Shown here: one piece after another, positions 43,301-51,945 of the stretch | How positions within the stretch are numbered: the stretch's first letter is position 1 | How the letters are laid out: every line of letters begins with the position of its first letter | Notes under the pieces: generated by a model | Told to the model about the DNA's origin: nothing | Seen by the model: the letters and a program-made list of their open reading frames with translations, nothing else | Databases searched by the model: none | Origin: Bacteroidota bacterium | GTDB lineage: Bacteria; Bacteroidota; Bacteroidia; Flavobacteriales_D; Crocinitomicaceae | Assembly: GCA_016192075.1 (NCBI GenBank) | Contig: JACPUU010000002.1 | Span: 1 to 64,000, forward strand | DNA length: 64,000 nt | Direction: 5' to 3' | Translations under genes and position numbers: made by a program

Positions 43301-44177
43301 ACCGGTTAAGGCATTTTACACCCAAAACAACATTATTTACAAAGGAAAATCAACTGTCACCAACGGATATTTTTCATTCACCTTTATTGTACCCAAAGAC
43401 ATTGATTACAATTATGGTAAAGGCAAAGCCAGTTACTATTCACACAACACCAATTCAAACAGCTATGGGTATGACACGTCTTTTGTGGTTGGCGGGGTAG
43501 ACCCCAATGGAATTAATGATCAAACCGGGCCTGAGATAACGTTGTACATGAATGACGCCAATTTTGCAAACGGCGGCATTACCAACACCATTCCGCTTCT
43601 GATTGCAGAAATATCAGATGAAAACGGCATCAATACTACCGGAAACGGTATTGGACATGATATTACACTGATTCTTGACAGAAACTCAGCATCACCCATT
43701 TTGCTGAATAATTTTTACGAGGCAGACCTGGATACCTATCAGAGCGGCAAAGTAACCTACCAGTTTTCTGCACTTGAACCGGGCGCTCATGAAATCACCT
43801 TAAAAGTATGGGATGTCAACAACAATTCTTCAGAACAGACACTTGAATTTACAGTGGTTGATGAAGAAGATTTAGGAATCAGCCATGTGTTGAATTATCC
43901 GAATCCGTTCACCACCCATACCGAGTTTTATTTTGAGCACAATCAATGCTGCTCAGCCCTGGAGGTGCGCATAGAAATATTTACGGTTTCAGGCAAACTG
44001 GTTAAAACCATTTTTGACAATGTAAATACCATTGCCTATCGCAGTGAGGGTATAGTTTGGGACGGGCGTGATGATTTTGGTGACAAACTGGCCCGTGGCG
44101 TTTATGTGTACCGGCTCACCGTCAAAACCCCTGAGGGAGTAAAGGCTGAAAAAACCGAAAAACTGGTTATTTTATAG
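40353..44177 (+). CDS. porU: T9SS sortase PorU
   Basis: PorU is a gingipain-type cysteine protease on the cell surface that removes the C-terminal signal of T9SS cargo and attaches it to the outer membrane. The 1274-residue protein has a signal peptide, a C25-type catalytic domain with H786 (GHGGETG) and C820 (SATCEFSRF) as the dyad, and a non-processed C-terminal beta domain (about 1180-1274) with YPNPFTTHTEFYF and VYVYRLTV. It leads a porU-porV-ispF run. The ATG at 40353 fits the signal peptide. Confidence 0.94.
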   Translation: MPLLTSKFFRSAIVLISSLIMVPTGAQAYQVVISNTWNTAQGICIPCNYDAVLGNVYSNQSILLTEKGRFSYSYTVSNLVYTPVELPAKYDKKYLSTAPELVVKFEKARTENFLVVYYHPLINSNGQVQILSEIQVEVEATPLMTTRAATFVPNSILASGSWYKIGVSQSGVHKIDLSMLQSLGVSTSGLNPTHINIYGNHVPKLPTMNNAYHPDDLLKNNIYIEGEGDGVFDASDYILFYATGPDVVTTGSSDFAVSKNDIDSLSYYFIHIDAGDPAQRISSISNSGSPVSHTVNSTADYFLHELDELNLLKSGDTWLGEHFDIELTKTFTADLGSIVSGTDISMKTAIGSAVKSGSGSMSVVVNGTEQDLVVCPTMFGSYIEAKYTTSTALFQSPTSLLNFSLTFQRSSAASEAWLDYILLNYQRNLAMGSSQLFVRNFASVGVGNTAQFTISSASSAVQVWEITDPTAVQKVNGTLTGSDYVFIQNSDSLRSYVSFYVSQALSPVAVGAVSNQNLHALSQADYIIVAHASLLAPADRLANLHRNQGLDVHVVDVQKIYNEFGGGAADPVAVRWFMKMFYDRAAGDPALMPRYLCLFGDGTYDPLNRLSDNNYLVPTYNNPRNDDIEYTSSFTSDDFFGMLDDNEGISAFNLLDIGIGRFPVTTPEEAEDVVNKIEHYMNFGSTLYSNATGVQCNSDGYSSSFGDWRNRIVLMADDENNGTFVNDCESLSDTTAKYHPEINVVKIYLDAYQQTVTSGGQRFPDAEEAINQNINKGALIFNYVGHGGETGLSLERVVTIPMIEAWTNVNNLTVFISATCEFSRFDDPGRISAGEITLLAPYGGAVSLLTTTRLVQITVNTTMVQNLYTVLFNEVNGQALSLGDIISQTKNLSAGSDNIRNFTLLGDPALRLGKPQPFIVTDSINGVSITATPDTLKALSKITISGHVEDVNGNLMSSYSGIAYPTIYDKIKTRYTLGQDAESPVKAFYTQNNIIYKGKSTVTNGYFSFTFIVPKDIDYNYGKGKASYYSHNTNSNSYGYDTSFVVGGVDPNGINDQTGPEITLYMNDANFANGGITNTIPLLIAEISDENGINTTGNGIGHDITLILDRNSASPILLNNFYEADLDTYQSGKVTYQFSALEPGAHEITLKVWDVNNNSSEQTLEFTVVDEEDLGISHVLNYPNPFTTHTEFYFEHNQCCSALEVRIEIFTVSGKLVKTIFDNVNTIAYRSEGIVWDGRDDFGDKLARGVYVYRLTVKTPEGVKAEKTEKLVIL

Positions 44178-44206
44178 TTATAGACAATATAAGCGCGCCT
44201 TTTGCG

Positions 44207-44214
44207 TATATTTG
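44207..44214 (+). promoter_or_regulatory. -7 promoter box TATATTTG before porV
   Basis: This exact match is embedded in CGTATATTTGTA (44205-44216), 16 nt before the porV ATG. It lies in the 53-nt porU-porV gap and may let porV be made without porU. Confidence 0.55.
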
Positions 44215-44230
44215 TATCAATACAGATTAA

Positions 44231-45466
44231 ATGAAAAAAACTGCATTTTTACTGGCAGCCATTGCTTTTGGTTCAGTGACTAAGGCTCAGAATCTCCAAA
44301 AAGACGACGAGGAATTTACCATTCAGTTGAATACCATTACCACCGCTGTTCCGTTTTTGATTATTGCACCTGATTCACGTGCCGGTGCGTTAGGTGATGC
44401 GGGTGTGGCAACATCACCCGATGTTAACTCATTTCACTGGAATACCGCAAAACTTTCTTTTTCCAAAGAAAAGGCTGAGTTTGGGGTTTCTTATTCTCCC
44501 TGGCTGAGACAGCTGGTTGATGACATTCATTTATCCTACCTGGCAGGTTATACCAAATTTGGAAGAAACCATGCGGTGGGCGGATCACTGCGTTATTTTT
44601 CATTGGGTAACATTTCGTTTACCGATGCACTTGGTAACCCTATCCGTGATTTTTCACCCAATGAATTTGAAGTATTGGGCGGTTATGCGTTCAGATTGTC
44701 AGACAGAAATTCAATTGGTTTGAATGCGAAATTTGTTTATTCAAACCTGACGGGTGGTGTGAATGTTGGATCTGTCGGATCGAAAGCAGGCCTTGCCGGC
44801 GCAGTTGATCTTTCATACGCTTACGTGAATGATGAGGTGCGTTTGGGAAACATGGATGCTACCCTTTCTGTTGGAACAACCATCTCCAACATTGGAAATA
44901 AGATTGCTTATACAGTTGATGCGTATCGTGATTTTTTACCAACCAATCTGCGCGTTGGAACTTGCCTGAACATGCGTTTTGACAAATACAACTCGTTGGC
45001 TGCAACGGTTGATTTTAATAAACTGCTGGTGCCAACACCGCCTGAATATGGTATTGATGGCAGCATTATTTCAGGTATGAATCCGGATGTACCGGTGGTA
45101 TCAGGTATTTTGCAATCATTTTACGATGCACCGGGTAACGTTTATCAGAATGCAGACAGTACGTATTCGGTAGAAAAAAACTCCCGTTTTGGTGAAGAGC
45201 TGCGTGAAATTAATATCGGCGGCGGTTTGGAATATTGGTACTCCAGCACACTGGCGGTGAGAATGGGTTATTTTCACGAACACCCGTCTAAAGGGGCACG
45301 TCAGTACCTGACTTTTGGTGCCGGTGTGTATTACAGCGTTTTTGGTATAGATGTGTCGTACCTGGCCGCATTTACCCGCACCAATCCATTGGCTAATACC
45401 GTGCGCTTCTCGTTAAAATTCAAATTCGGAAACACAAATAAAGCATCCGCTCCAGCAGGTGAATAA
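44231..45466 (+). CDS. porV: T9SS outer-membrane shuttle protein PorV
   Basis: PorV is the outer-membrane barrel that takes cargo from the translocon and hands it to PorU. The 411-residue protein has a signal peptide (1-20, VTKAQ) and the FadL-like barrel opening with TTAVPFLIIAPDSRAGALGDAG and HWNTAKL, the usual PorV/LptO region. It ends in strands VRFSLKFKFG. It follows porU and overlaps ispF by 8 nt. Confidence 0.93.
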   Translation: MKKTAFLLAAIAFGSVTKAQNLQKDDEEFTIQLNTITTAVPFLIIAPDSRAGALGDAGVATSPDVNSFHWNTAKLSFSKEKAEFGVSYSPWLRQLVDDIHLSYLAGYTKFGRNHAVGGSLRYFSLGNISFTDALGNPIRDFSPNEFEVLGGYAFRLSDRNSIGLNAKFVYSNLTGGVNVGSVGSKAGLAGAVDLSYAYVNDEVRLGNMDATLSVGTTISNIGNKIAYTVDAYRDFLPTNLRVGTCLNMRFDKYNSLAATVDFNKLLVPTPPEYGIDGSIISGMNPDVPVVSGILQSFYDAPGNVYQNADSTYSVEKNSRFGEELREINIGGGLEYWYSSTLAVRMGYFHEHPSKGARQYLTFGAGVYYSVFGIDVSYLAAFTRTNPLANTVRFSLKFKFGNTNKASAPAGE

Positions 45467-45953
45467 AGTACCTCCATTCAGAATTGGATTTGGGGTTGAT
45501 ATCCATCAACTGCAACCCGGCTATGATCTTTTTATCGGGGGTGTAAAATTTGAAGCACCGTTTGGAGCCGTCGGACACTCTGATGCCGATGTACTTTTAC
45601 ATGCTATTTGTGATGCGCTGCTTGGCGCAGCAAACCTGAGAGATATTGGTTTTCATTTTCCGGACACTGACCCGGCGTACAAAGGTGCTGACAGCAAATT
45701 GCTGCTGCGTGATTCATTTCTCCTGGTAAAACAAAAAGGATACCTGGTGGGTAATGTTGATTGTACGGTGATGCTTGAATTTCCAAAAGTAAATCCACAC
45801 ATTCCTGAAATTCAGAAAATCATTGCCGGCATACTGGAGGTTGACACCGATGCTGTTTCGATCAAGGCCACACGCGGTGAAAAGCTGGGATATGTGGGAG
45901 AGAGCAAAGGCATTCAGGCATACGCTACGGCATTAATTTACAAAGTAGCATAA
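45459..45953 (+). CDS. ispF: 2-C-methyl-D-erythritol 2,4-cyclodiphosphate synthase
   Basis: IspF makes the cyclodiphosphate in the MEP isoprenoid pathway. The 164-residue protein has the metal-binding GFGVDIHQL, the GGVKFEAPFGAVGHSDADVLLH-type core (seen in parts as GHSDADV) and DIGFHFPDTD. The start is GTG at 45459, inside the last codons of porV; no ATG lies close enough upstream of the DIH motif. Overlap of 8 nt indicates coupling to porV. Confidence 0.94.
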   Translation: MNKVPPFRIGFGVDIHQLQPGYDLFIGGVKFEAPFGAVGHSDADVLLHAICDALLGAANLRDIGFHFPDTDPAYKGADSKLLLRDSFLLVKQKGYLVGNVDCTVMLEFPKVNPHIPEIQKIIAGILEVDTDAVSIKATRGEKLGYVGESKGIQAYATALIYKVA

Positions 45954-45982
45954 CCTGACTAGCGAATACTGAACACCAGATG

Positions 45983-46165
45983 TAGAACGGTAGAATTACT
46001 TCGACATTCATTATTCCTTGTTTGATATTCATTATTTCTGCACGCTTTACGGGAAAAAATTAGCGCAACAAGTAGCCCTATTTCCCTACAACATCAAACG
46101 CTACTGCCGCCGTTAACCCATTCATCAACCACTGTCAGCAAATGTTTTCCAACAGCAAGAACCAA
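45983..46165. repeat. Tandem duplication, copy 1 (183 bp)
   Basis: This segment repeats at 46166-46346 with a 183-bp offset. The first 94 bases differ at about one position (AGCGCAAC versus AGCACAAC), then come the 3' end of pbpC and a diverged tail. The intergenic segment 45954-46260 holds nothing else recognisable. Confidence 0.9.
46078..46161 (-). pseudogene. Remnant of the 3' end of pbpC
   Basis: On the minus strand this encodes the same tail as PBP1C (NGLTAAVAFDVVGK, stop) but a 2-bp deletion (CCCATTCATC versus CCCATTTTCATC) breaks the frame and the rest has drifted. It is a by-product of the tandem duplication. Confidence 0.8.
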
Positions 46166-46346
46166 TAGAACGGTAGAATTACTTCGACATTCATTATTCC
46201 TTGTTTGATATTCATTATTTCTGCACGCTTTACGGGAAAAAATTAGCACAACAAGTAGCCCTATTTCCCTACAACATCAAACGCTACTGCCGCCGTTAAC
46301 CCATTTTCATCAACCAGGGTAAGCAGGTGTTTTCCAATAGAAGGAA
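46166..46346. repeat. Tandem duplication, copy 2
   Basis: The first 95 bases (46166-46260) are the region downstream of pbpC and the rest (from 46261) is the intact pbpC 3' end. This is presumably the original copy because its coding part is functional. Confidence 0.88.
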
Positions 46347-48624
46347 TAAGTTCCCACTGATGAATGTTTTCTGTAAAACCAAGATACGTTTCATCCAGGT
46401 GCCAGTATAATTTCATATCAGGGCGTTTGTGTGTTGCTTCAAAAATTACCTTTTCGCGCTCTTCATCAAAATTCAGCGGCACATAAATTTCACTGTGGTG
46501 TTTGGGGTATAAAATAACCAGTTCTTTCAGTTCATGTTCGTCAGCACAGCCGTCGAGGTAAGGGGGCCGTTCCTGGTAATTGGGATCATGATTTTTATAA
46601 TAGAAGGCCGCTTCGGCCGGCAGGGTGAACCAGAATTTTTTTTGTGCCAGCGCCATGTCATAACACGATGCGTTAACTGAAAATTGTCCGGTTTCATCCA
46701 GGTAAATAATTTCATGATAGGGGCATGAAACGGTGTTGAGACATGTTTTGGGGAGCCACATTTTTTTTGTTTGCTCACAATAATCACCGGCACGGTATCC
46801 GCTTTTTTCACACACATCCACCTCGGTCATTAAATCAAATGGTTTGCTGAACCAGTCAGATTTTGGCAGGGCAGAAAAAACATCAAACAAAACGGGGGCG
46901 GCAACCTCACGTCCGATCAGTCCCGGGCGGCCTTCACCATCGGCATTACCAACCCACACACCCACAACATAGTTAGGTGTAAGCCCAACTGCCCATGCAT
47001 CTCTGAACCCAAAACTGGTACCTGTTTTCCAGGCAATTTGTTGTGAGGTAGAATACATTTCCCAATTAATATCTTCCTCAGGCCGGGCAAGTTCTTTCAT
47101 GGCTTCAAAGGTGTACCAGCATGCTGCAGGGTCCAGAACGGGAAGTTCAGCAGTATACGTTGTGTTTTCCTGATTATAGTGCGCTTTGCGGTTAACACCG
47201 GGCATATAATTTGGATATTGGTTTAATCCCCGCGCCATGATGCCGTATGCTGAAACAAGGTCCCACAGGGTGGCTTCTGCTCCGCCTAAAATCAGTGACA
47301 GACCATAGTGATCAGGGCTTTTGGTAATGGTTGTGAATTTTAATTTATGAAGCATGAACTGGAATTTGGCCACACCAAATTTGGTAAGCATGCGCACTAA
47401 CGGAACGTTGAGTGATTTGGACAGGGCTGCATCAGCCGGTATAATACCATCGTATTTGAGGTTGTAATTTTTGGGGCTGTAACCTGACATGACAGTGGGA
47501 ATATCCTGTATCAGCATTTGGGGTGTAATTTCGCCGCCGGCCAGCATGCCGCCGTATAAAAAGGGTTTTAAAATACTGCCGGTGCTGCGCGGGGCGTTAA
47601 TCATGTCTACATCTTTTCCATGCTCTTCTTCCAGTTCGGGCACATTTCCGGTATAAGCCAGCACCTCACCGGTAGTAACATCCATTACTAAAACGGCGGC
47701 ATTAAAAATCTGGTTTGTGCGCAATTGTTCATGGTGAAAACGTACAATGTCGTTGACACGTACCTGAAGGTTCATGTCAATGGTAGAGTGAATAATTTGG
47801 CCTTTTAAGCCATCGTTGATACACCGGCTCATAAGTTGCGGGGCAATCATAGGCATGGGGTGCGGTTCGTCAGGCAAGGGCTCCAGTTTTGAGAGCTGCC
47901 AGGTGGTGGAATCCATTTCACCTACCGCATACAACCGGTCAAGCAGGCGGTTTCGTTTGGCCATTAATTCATTGCGGTTTTTGCCCGGGTGCATCAGTGA
48001 CGGTGCGTTTGGGAGTACTGCCAGGGTAGCACTTTCAGCCCAGGTGAGTTCATAGGGTGGCCTTCCAAAATAGCGCCAGCTTGCGGCATCAAGTCCCACC
48101 ACATTGCCTCCCATAGGGGCGTTGCTTGCGTACAAGGCCAGTATTTCATCTTTTGAATAGCGCCATTCTGCCCGGGTTGCCCAAAAAATTTCAACGGTTT
48201 TTTGCCAGATATTGCGGCTTTTACCTTTGCGGGCCAGGCGCATTAACTGCATGGTAATGGTGCTGCCACCGCTTACCTTGCGGCCTCCTTTTAAATTTTG
48301 CCACACGGCGCGTGAAAGCCCGCGAATACTTACTCCCCAATGGTTTTCAAAAGTGCGGTCTTCAAACTGAATCAGGGCTGTTTTGAACCGGTAGGGTACT
48401 GAATCATTTTGAGGAAAACGCCACTGCCCGTCATCTGCAATGGTGGCACCCAGCAAATTTCCGTTGCGGTCATAAAGTACGGTTGAGGTGGGGTCGTTAA
48501 ATAATTGTTCAGGCAGACAAAAAAGCCAAACCAGGAAAATAATGAGAAAAGTACTCCCTAAAATGTACCGGTATCGCTTAATGAATGTCCAGCAGGCAGC
48601 TCCTATTTTTTTTATCCACTTCAA
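46261..48624 (-). CDS. pbpC: Penicillin-binding protein 1C
   Basis: PBP1C is a two-domain peptidoglycan synthase. It has 787 residues: a membrane anchor (about 20-38), a glycosyltransferase domain with E88 (FEDRTFENHWG), a transpeptidase domain with STGSILKP (SxxK), SKSLN (SxN) and WKTGTSFGF (KTG), and a C-terminal BiPBP_C domain (about 690-787). The start is TTG at 48624; a stop stands two codons before and there is no ATG until well inside the enzyme. The alpha-2-macroglobulin gene that often accompanies pbpC is not in this window. Confidence 0.94.
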   Translation of the reverse strand: MKWIKKIGAACWTFIKRYRYILGSTFLIIFLVWLFCLPEQLFNDPTSTVLYDRNGNLLGATIADDGQWRFPQNDSVPYRFKTALIQFEDRTFENHWGVSIRGLSRAVWQNLKGGRKVSGGSTITMQLMRLARKGKSRNIWQKTVEIFWATRAEWRYSKDEILALYASNAPMGGNVVGLDAASWRYFGRPPYELTWAESATLAVLPNAPSLMHPGKNRNELMAKRNRLLDRLYAVGEMDSTTWQLSKLEPLPDEPHPMPMIAPQLMSRCINDGLKGQIIHSTIDMNLQVRVNDIVRFHHEQLRTNQIFNAAVLVMDVTTGEVLAYTGNVPELEEEHGKDVDMINAPRSTGSILKPFLYGGMLAGGEITPQMLIQDIPTVMSGYSPKNYNLKYDGIIPADAALSKSLNVPLVRMLTKFGVAKFQFMLHKLKFTTITKSPDHYGLSLILGGAEATLWDLVSAYGIMARGLNQYPNYMPGVNRKAHYNQENTTYTAELPVLDPAACWYTFEAMKELARPEEDINWEMYSTSQQIAWKTGTSFGFRDAWAVGLTPNYVVGVWVGNADGEGRPGLIGREVAAPVLFDVFSALPKSDWFSKPFDLMTEVDVCEKSGYRAGDYCEQTKKMWLPKTCLNTVSCPYHEIIYLDETGQFSVNASCYDMALAQKKFWFTLPAEAAFYYKNHDPNYQERPPYLDGCADEHELKELVILYPKHHSEIYVPLNFDEEREKVIFEATHKRPDMKLYWHLDETYLGFTENIHQWELIPSIGKHLLTLVDENGLTAAVAFDVVGK

Positions 48625-48711
48625 TTCCTATCTTTATTCTCCGAAAGCTACTAAGAAAATACGGAACCAAAAATTCGTTTTATTAATCGTCTCCACTTGT
48701 CTTTTAACTGC

Positions 48712-51700
48712 ATGTATCGTTTTTACCTGAGATTGGTTTGGGTTGTTGTTTTGGCCATTCAGGTAACTATAAACTGGAGTCAGGCTTATAATTTCAGGCA
48801 GGTTTCAATTCAGCAGGGATTACCCCAGTCACAGGCCTATGCCATTTTGTTTGATGAAGACCAGCGGGCATGGATTGGAACCCAGGGCGGCGGTTTGTGC
48901 CGCTATGACGGTTCTGAATTTGTTTACCTCACAAAGAATGATTCCCTGTTATCAAACCGCGTATTTTCATTGCAACTGATAAAGGGTGAAATTTGGGTAG
49001 GTCAGCGCGGTGGGGTATCTGTGTTTAATACGGATGCACAATTTATACGCAATTACCGCCTTCCACAGCAATCAGCCATTGTAAATGATCTGATTTTTTT
49101 TGACGACAAGGTTTATGCCGCCACAGATATGGGACTGTATCAGTCAGAGAATCACGAACTGGTTGCCTATTCTGGCAATGTCAATTTAATGGAGGCAAAT
49201 CTCACACGTTTTTTTACGGATGGTGAGGGCAAATTATGGATTTGCTCCCAGGATGGTTTGCTGAGTTTTTCAGATCCGTTTACCAAAATAAATAAGGCTC
49301 GTGGGCTACCGGTTAATGAGGTGGAGTGTGTTGTCAGCTTTGAAGATAAATGGTTAATAGGTACCTATGGCGGCGGTGTTTTGTTCTACGATAAAAACCA
49401 GGGAATTTATCAGCCCGATGAATTAAAACCGTATTCTTCTGAAATCATTACTACCATGTTTGTATCCGGCGGCGGTGAAATCTGGATCGGAACACAAAAC
49501 AACGGCGTTTATCAGTATTCCATGCTAGACAAAAGCATTAAAAATTACCGGACTGAAAACGGATTGGCCAACAACAATGTGCAAACCATTTTAGCTGACC
49601 GGTGGAACAATATCTGGATTGGTACAAGCGGTGGCGGAATATCCATTTTTCAAAACAGCCCTTTTATCAAATATTCAACCGAATCAGGGCTTAACGGAAA
49701 TTATGTATACAGCGTAGTGAACGACCGCAACAACAACATCTGGCTTGGAACAGAGGGGACCGGGGCGTTGCGTATCAATGACACATCTGCAACACTTTTT
49801 GATGAAGATTTTGGTTTTTGTTCAGATAAAGTTCGGTCTATTTTACTGGATAACGACGGTGATGTATGGTTTGGAACAGAAGGGAGCGGACTGGGCATTT
49901 TTTCGCCGGCACTGAACAAGGACACCATTTTTCATTTTACACAAAACAACGGGCTTACCTCAAACTGGATTAAGGGATTTGCTCAGAATGAAACAACCGG
50001 TGAAATTTACATTGCCACGGTGAATGGCGGCATTATGCGGGTTAATAAAGAAAAAGGGTTTCCGCCGGGCGTGTATTTTTCAAAGCTCAAAATAACTTCG
50101 GGTAAGTTACCTGACCGCATCAGTCACCTGTTTATGTTCAACGATAAACTGTGGTTCCTGGGTGATGAAAACAGCTATGGATTTATTTCCAAAGGGCACG
50201 TGCATACAACTTCGTTATCCAATGTTAATTTGAGAAATGCGGTGGTTTATAATGATCATATCTGGATTGGCTCATTTGATAATGGCATTCTGCAACTGAC
50301 CATGGATGGTGATTCTGTTAAATCGCAAAAGTGGATTACCACCTCAGACGGCATTGCATCCAATACCATTTACCAGCTTATTTGGGACAATGGTGATTTA
50401 TGGGTTGGTTCTGAAAAAGGGTTAGATAGGCTGAAGTTAAATACCGGTTTTGAAATCACTGAAATTGTTCATTACGGTTCAGCTGAAGGTTTTGAGGGCG
50501 TTGAAACAAACGGCAACGCATCGTACCGTGATGAAGCCGGAAACCTTTGGTTTGGCACCGTAAATGGCCTCTATGTTTACAAAGGCGGGGGCATTAACTA
50601 TGCGCAAAAAGATCCGCCGTACCTGATGTTGAATGACTTTCGGATTTTTTATGAGTCTATTGAAAAAACAGAATTTGCCTCGTATTTTGAGCATGGAAGA
50701 ATGACTAAACCACTGCTGCTGCCGTATGACAAAAACCACATTGGGTTTAGTTTTAAGGCCATTCATTATACACATGCCGGCAGTATCCGGTACCGGTGGA
50801 AACTTAGTGGAATTGATGCATCATGGACTCCGCCGTCTACCAGCCATGAGGCAACTTACGGTAATTTATTACCCGGAAAATATACGTTCAGTGTCAAGGC
50901 TTCCATTACCGATAGCTGGGAGGTTGAACCCATTGAAATAGCATTTGAAATTGATCAGCCTTACTGGCAAAAATGGGGATTTAAGTTCATGTATTATTCG
51001 GCCATCTTTCTGGTAGTATTGATTGTTTTTCTGGTCGTTTTGTTCAGGCTGAAGCGCAAAAATAAACGGCTGCGTGAAAAACTGGAGATGGAAAAAAACC
51101 TGATTGAGCTGGAACAAAAAGCCCTCAGGTTGCAAATGAATCCGCATTTTATTTTTAACGTGCTTAATTCAATTCACAACCTGATTATTCTGAATGATCC
51201 GGATAAGGCCCGTTATGCCCTTGCCAAATTCTCCAAACTGATGCGGCGTGTTTTGGAAAATTCCCGTGAAAAAATGATTTCGGTAGACAATGAAATTGAA
51301 ACACTTGAGAATTATGTCCAGCTTGAAAGGTTAACAAGCGGGGTAGAGGTAGACCTTGATTTTGAGGTAGATGAAAACCTTGATTCAGCAGAAGAAATAT
51401 TACCCCCGTTAATGATTCAGCCTTTTGTTGAAAATGCACTTATTCACGGTATCAAAAACCTGGATAAAAGGGGCGTTATTAAAGTTGGATTCAAGCTGAT
51501 CAGCGAACACTTACTGGAGTGTTCAATTGAAGACAACGGTCGCGGTCGCGAACATGCAGCTAAACTGGTAGCACAAAAAGAAAATTATCACAAGTCAACC
51601 GCGCTGCAGGTTACAGAAGAACGTCTGGCTTCACTGAATAAAAAATCAACCTTTGTGCCGTTTGAAATTATTGATTTGAAAGATCAGGACGGAGAACCGT

Positions 51701-51735
51701 CAGGGACTAAAATTATTCTGAGATTGGAAATCTGA
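48712..51735 (+). CDS. Propeller-sensor histidine kinase, LytS type
   Basis: This is a 1007-residue one-piece sensor kinase. A signal-like N-terminus leads to about 14 WIGT-type two-component propeller repeats (about 25-650), a Y_Y_Y domain (about 670-750), one membrane segment (about 758-782) and a LytS-type kinase end. There the phosphorylated His is H812 (NPHFIFN), the N-box is VENALIHG and the G-box is DNGRGRE. It detects an outside signal, perhaps a glycan, but no regulator gene is next to it. The ATG at 48712 is preferred to TTG 48697 (five residues longer). Confidence 0.92.
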   Translation: MYRFYLRLVWVVVLAIQVTINWSQAYNFRQVSIQQGLPQSQAYAILFDEDQRAWIGTQGGGLCRYDGSEFVYLTKNDSLLSNRVFSLQLIKGEIWVGQRGGVSVFNTDAQFIRNYRLPQQSAIVNDLIFFDDKVYAATDMGLYQSENHELVAYSGNVNLMEANLTRFFTDGEGKLWICSQDGLLSFSDPFTKINKARGLPVNEVECVVSFEDKWLIGTYGGGVLFYDKNQGIYQPDELKPYSSEIITTMFVSGGGEIWIGTQNNGVYQYSMLDKSIKNYRTENGLANNNVQTILADRWNNIWIGTSGGGISIFQNSPFIKYSTESGLNGNYVYSVVNDRNNNIWLGTEGTGALRINDTSATLFDEDFGFCSDKVRSILLDNDGDVWFGTEGSGLGIFSPALNKDTIFHFTQNNGLTSNWIKGFAQNETTGEIYIATVNGGIMRVNKEKGFPPGVYFSKLKITSGKLPDRISHLFMFNDKLWFLGDENSYGFISKGHVHTTSLSNVNLRNAVVYNDHIWIGSFDNGILQLTMDGDSVKSQKWITTSDGIASNTIYQLIWDNGDLWVGSEKGLDRLKLNTGFEITEIVHYGSAEGFEGVETNGNASYRDEAGNLWFGTVNGLYVYKGGGINYAQKDPPYLMLNDFRIFYESIEKTEFASYFEHGRMTKPLLLPYDKNHIGFSFKAIHYTHAGSIRYRWKLSGIDASWTPPSTSHEATYGNLLPGKYTFSVKASITDSWEVEPIEIAFEIDQPYWQKWGFKFMYYSAIFLVVLIVFLVVLFRLKRKNKRLREKLEMEKNLIELEQKALRLQMNPHFIFNVLNSIHNLIILNDPDKARYALAKFSKLMRRVLENSREKMISVDNEIETLENYVQLERLTSGVEVDLDFEVDENLDSAEEILPPLMIQPFVENALIHGIKNLDKRGVIKVGFKLISEHLLECSIEDNGRGREHAAKLVAQKENYHKSTALQVTEERLASLNKKSTFVPFEIIDLKDQDGEPSGTKIILRLEI

Positions 51736-51767
51736 TCAAAACAAAAGCCCCAACCGAAGCCGTCATG

Positions 51768-51866
51768 CTGAACGCAGCAAAGCGGAGAGAGGGATCTGCT
51801 GAGGTTTACACCTGATAGATTATAAATTCCGGGTTAATTTGAGCGGATCTTTCCCTGCGGTCGGGA
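51768..51866. repeat. Imperfect foldback repeat, dispersed type
   Basis: The segment begins GTCATGCTGAACGCAG and its arms (GGGATCTGCTGA and the inverse of GAGCGGATCTTTCCC) pair imperfectly. The GTCATGCTGAAC opening is one I recall from intergenic repeats of many Bacteroidota. It falls between the kinase stop and the 81-bp tandem repeat. Confidence 0.5.
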
Positions 51867-51945
51867 TAACATTTTCAATGGGGTTTTGCAAATAAATGGG
51901 CAGATTCACACGGTTAAAAATTACCCGAAAGTATCCTTGAAAGAA

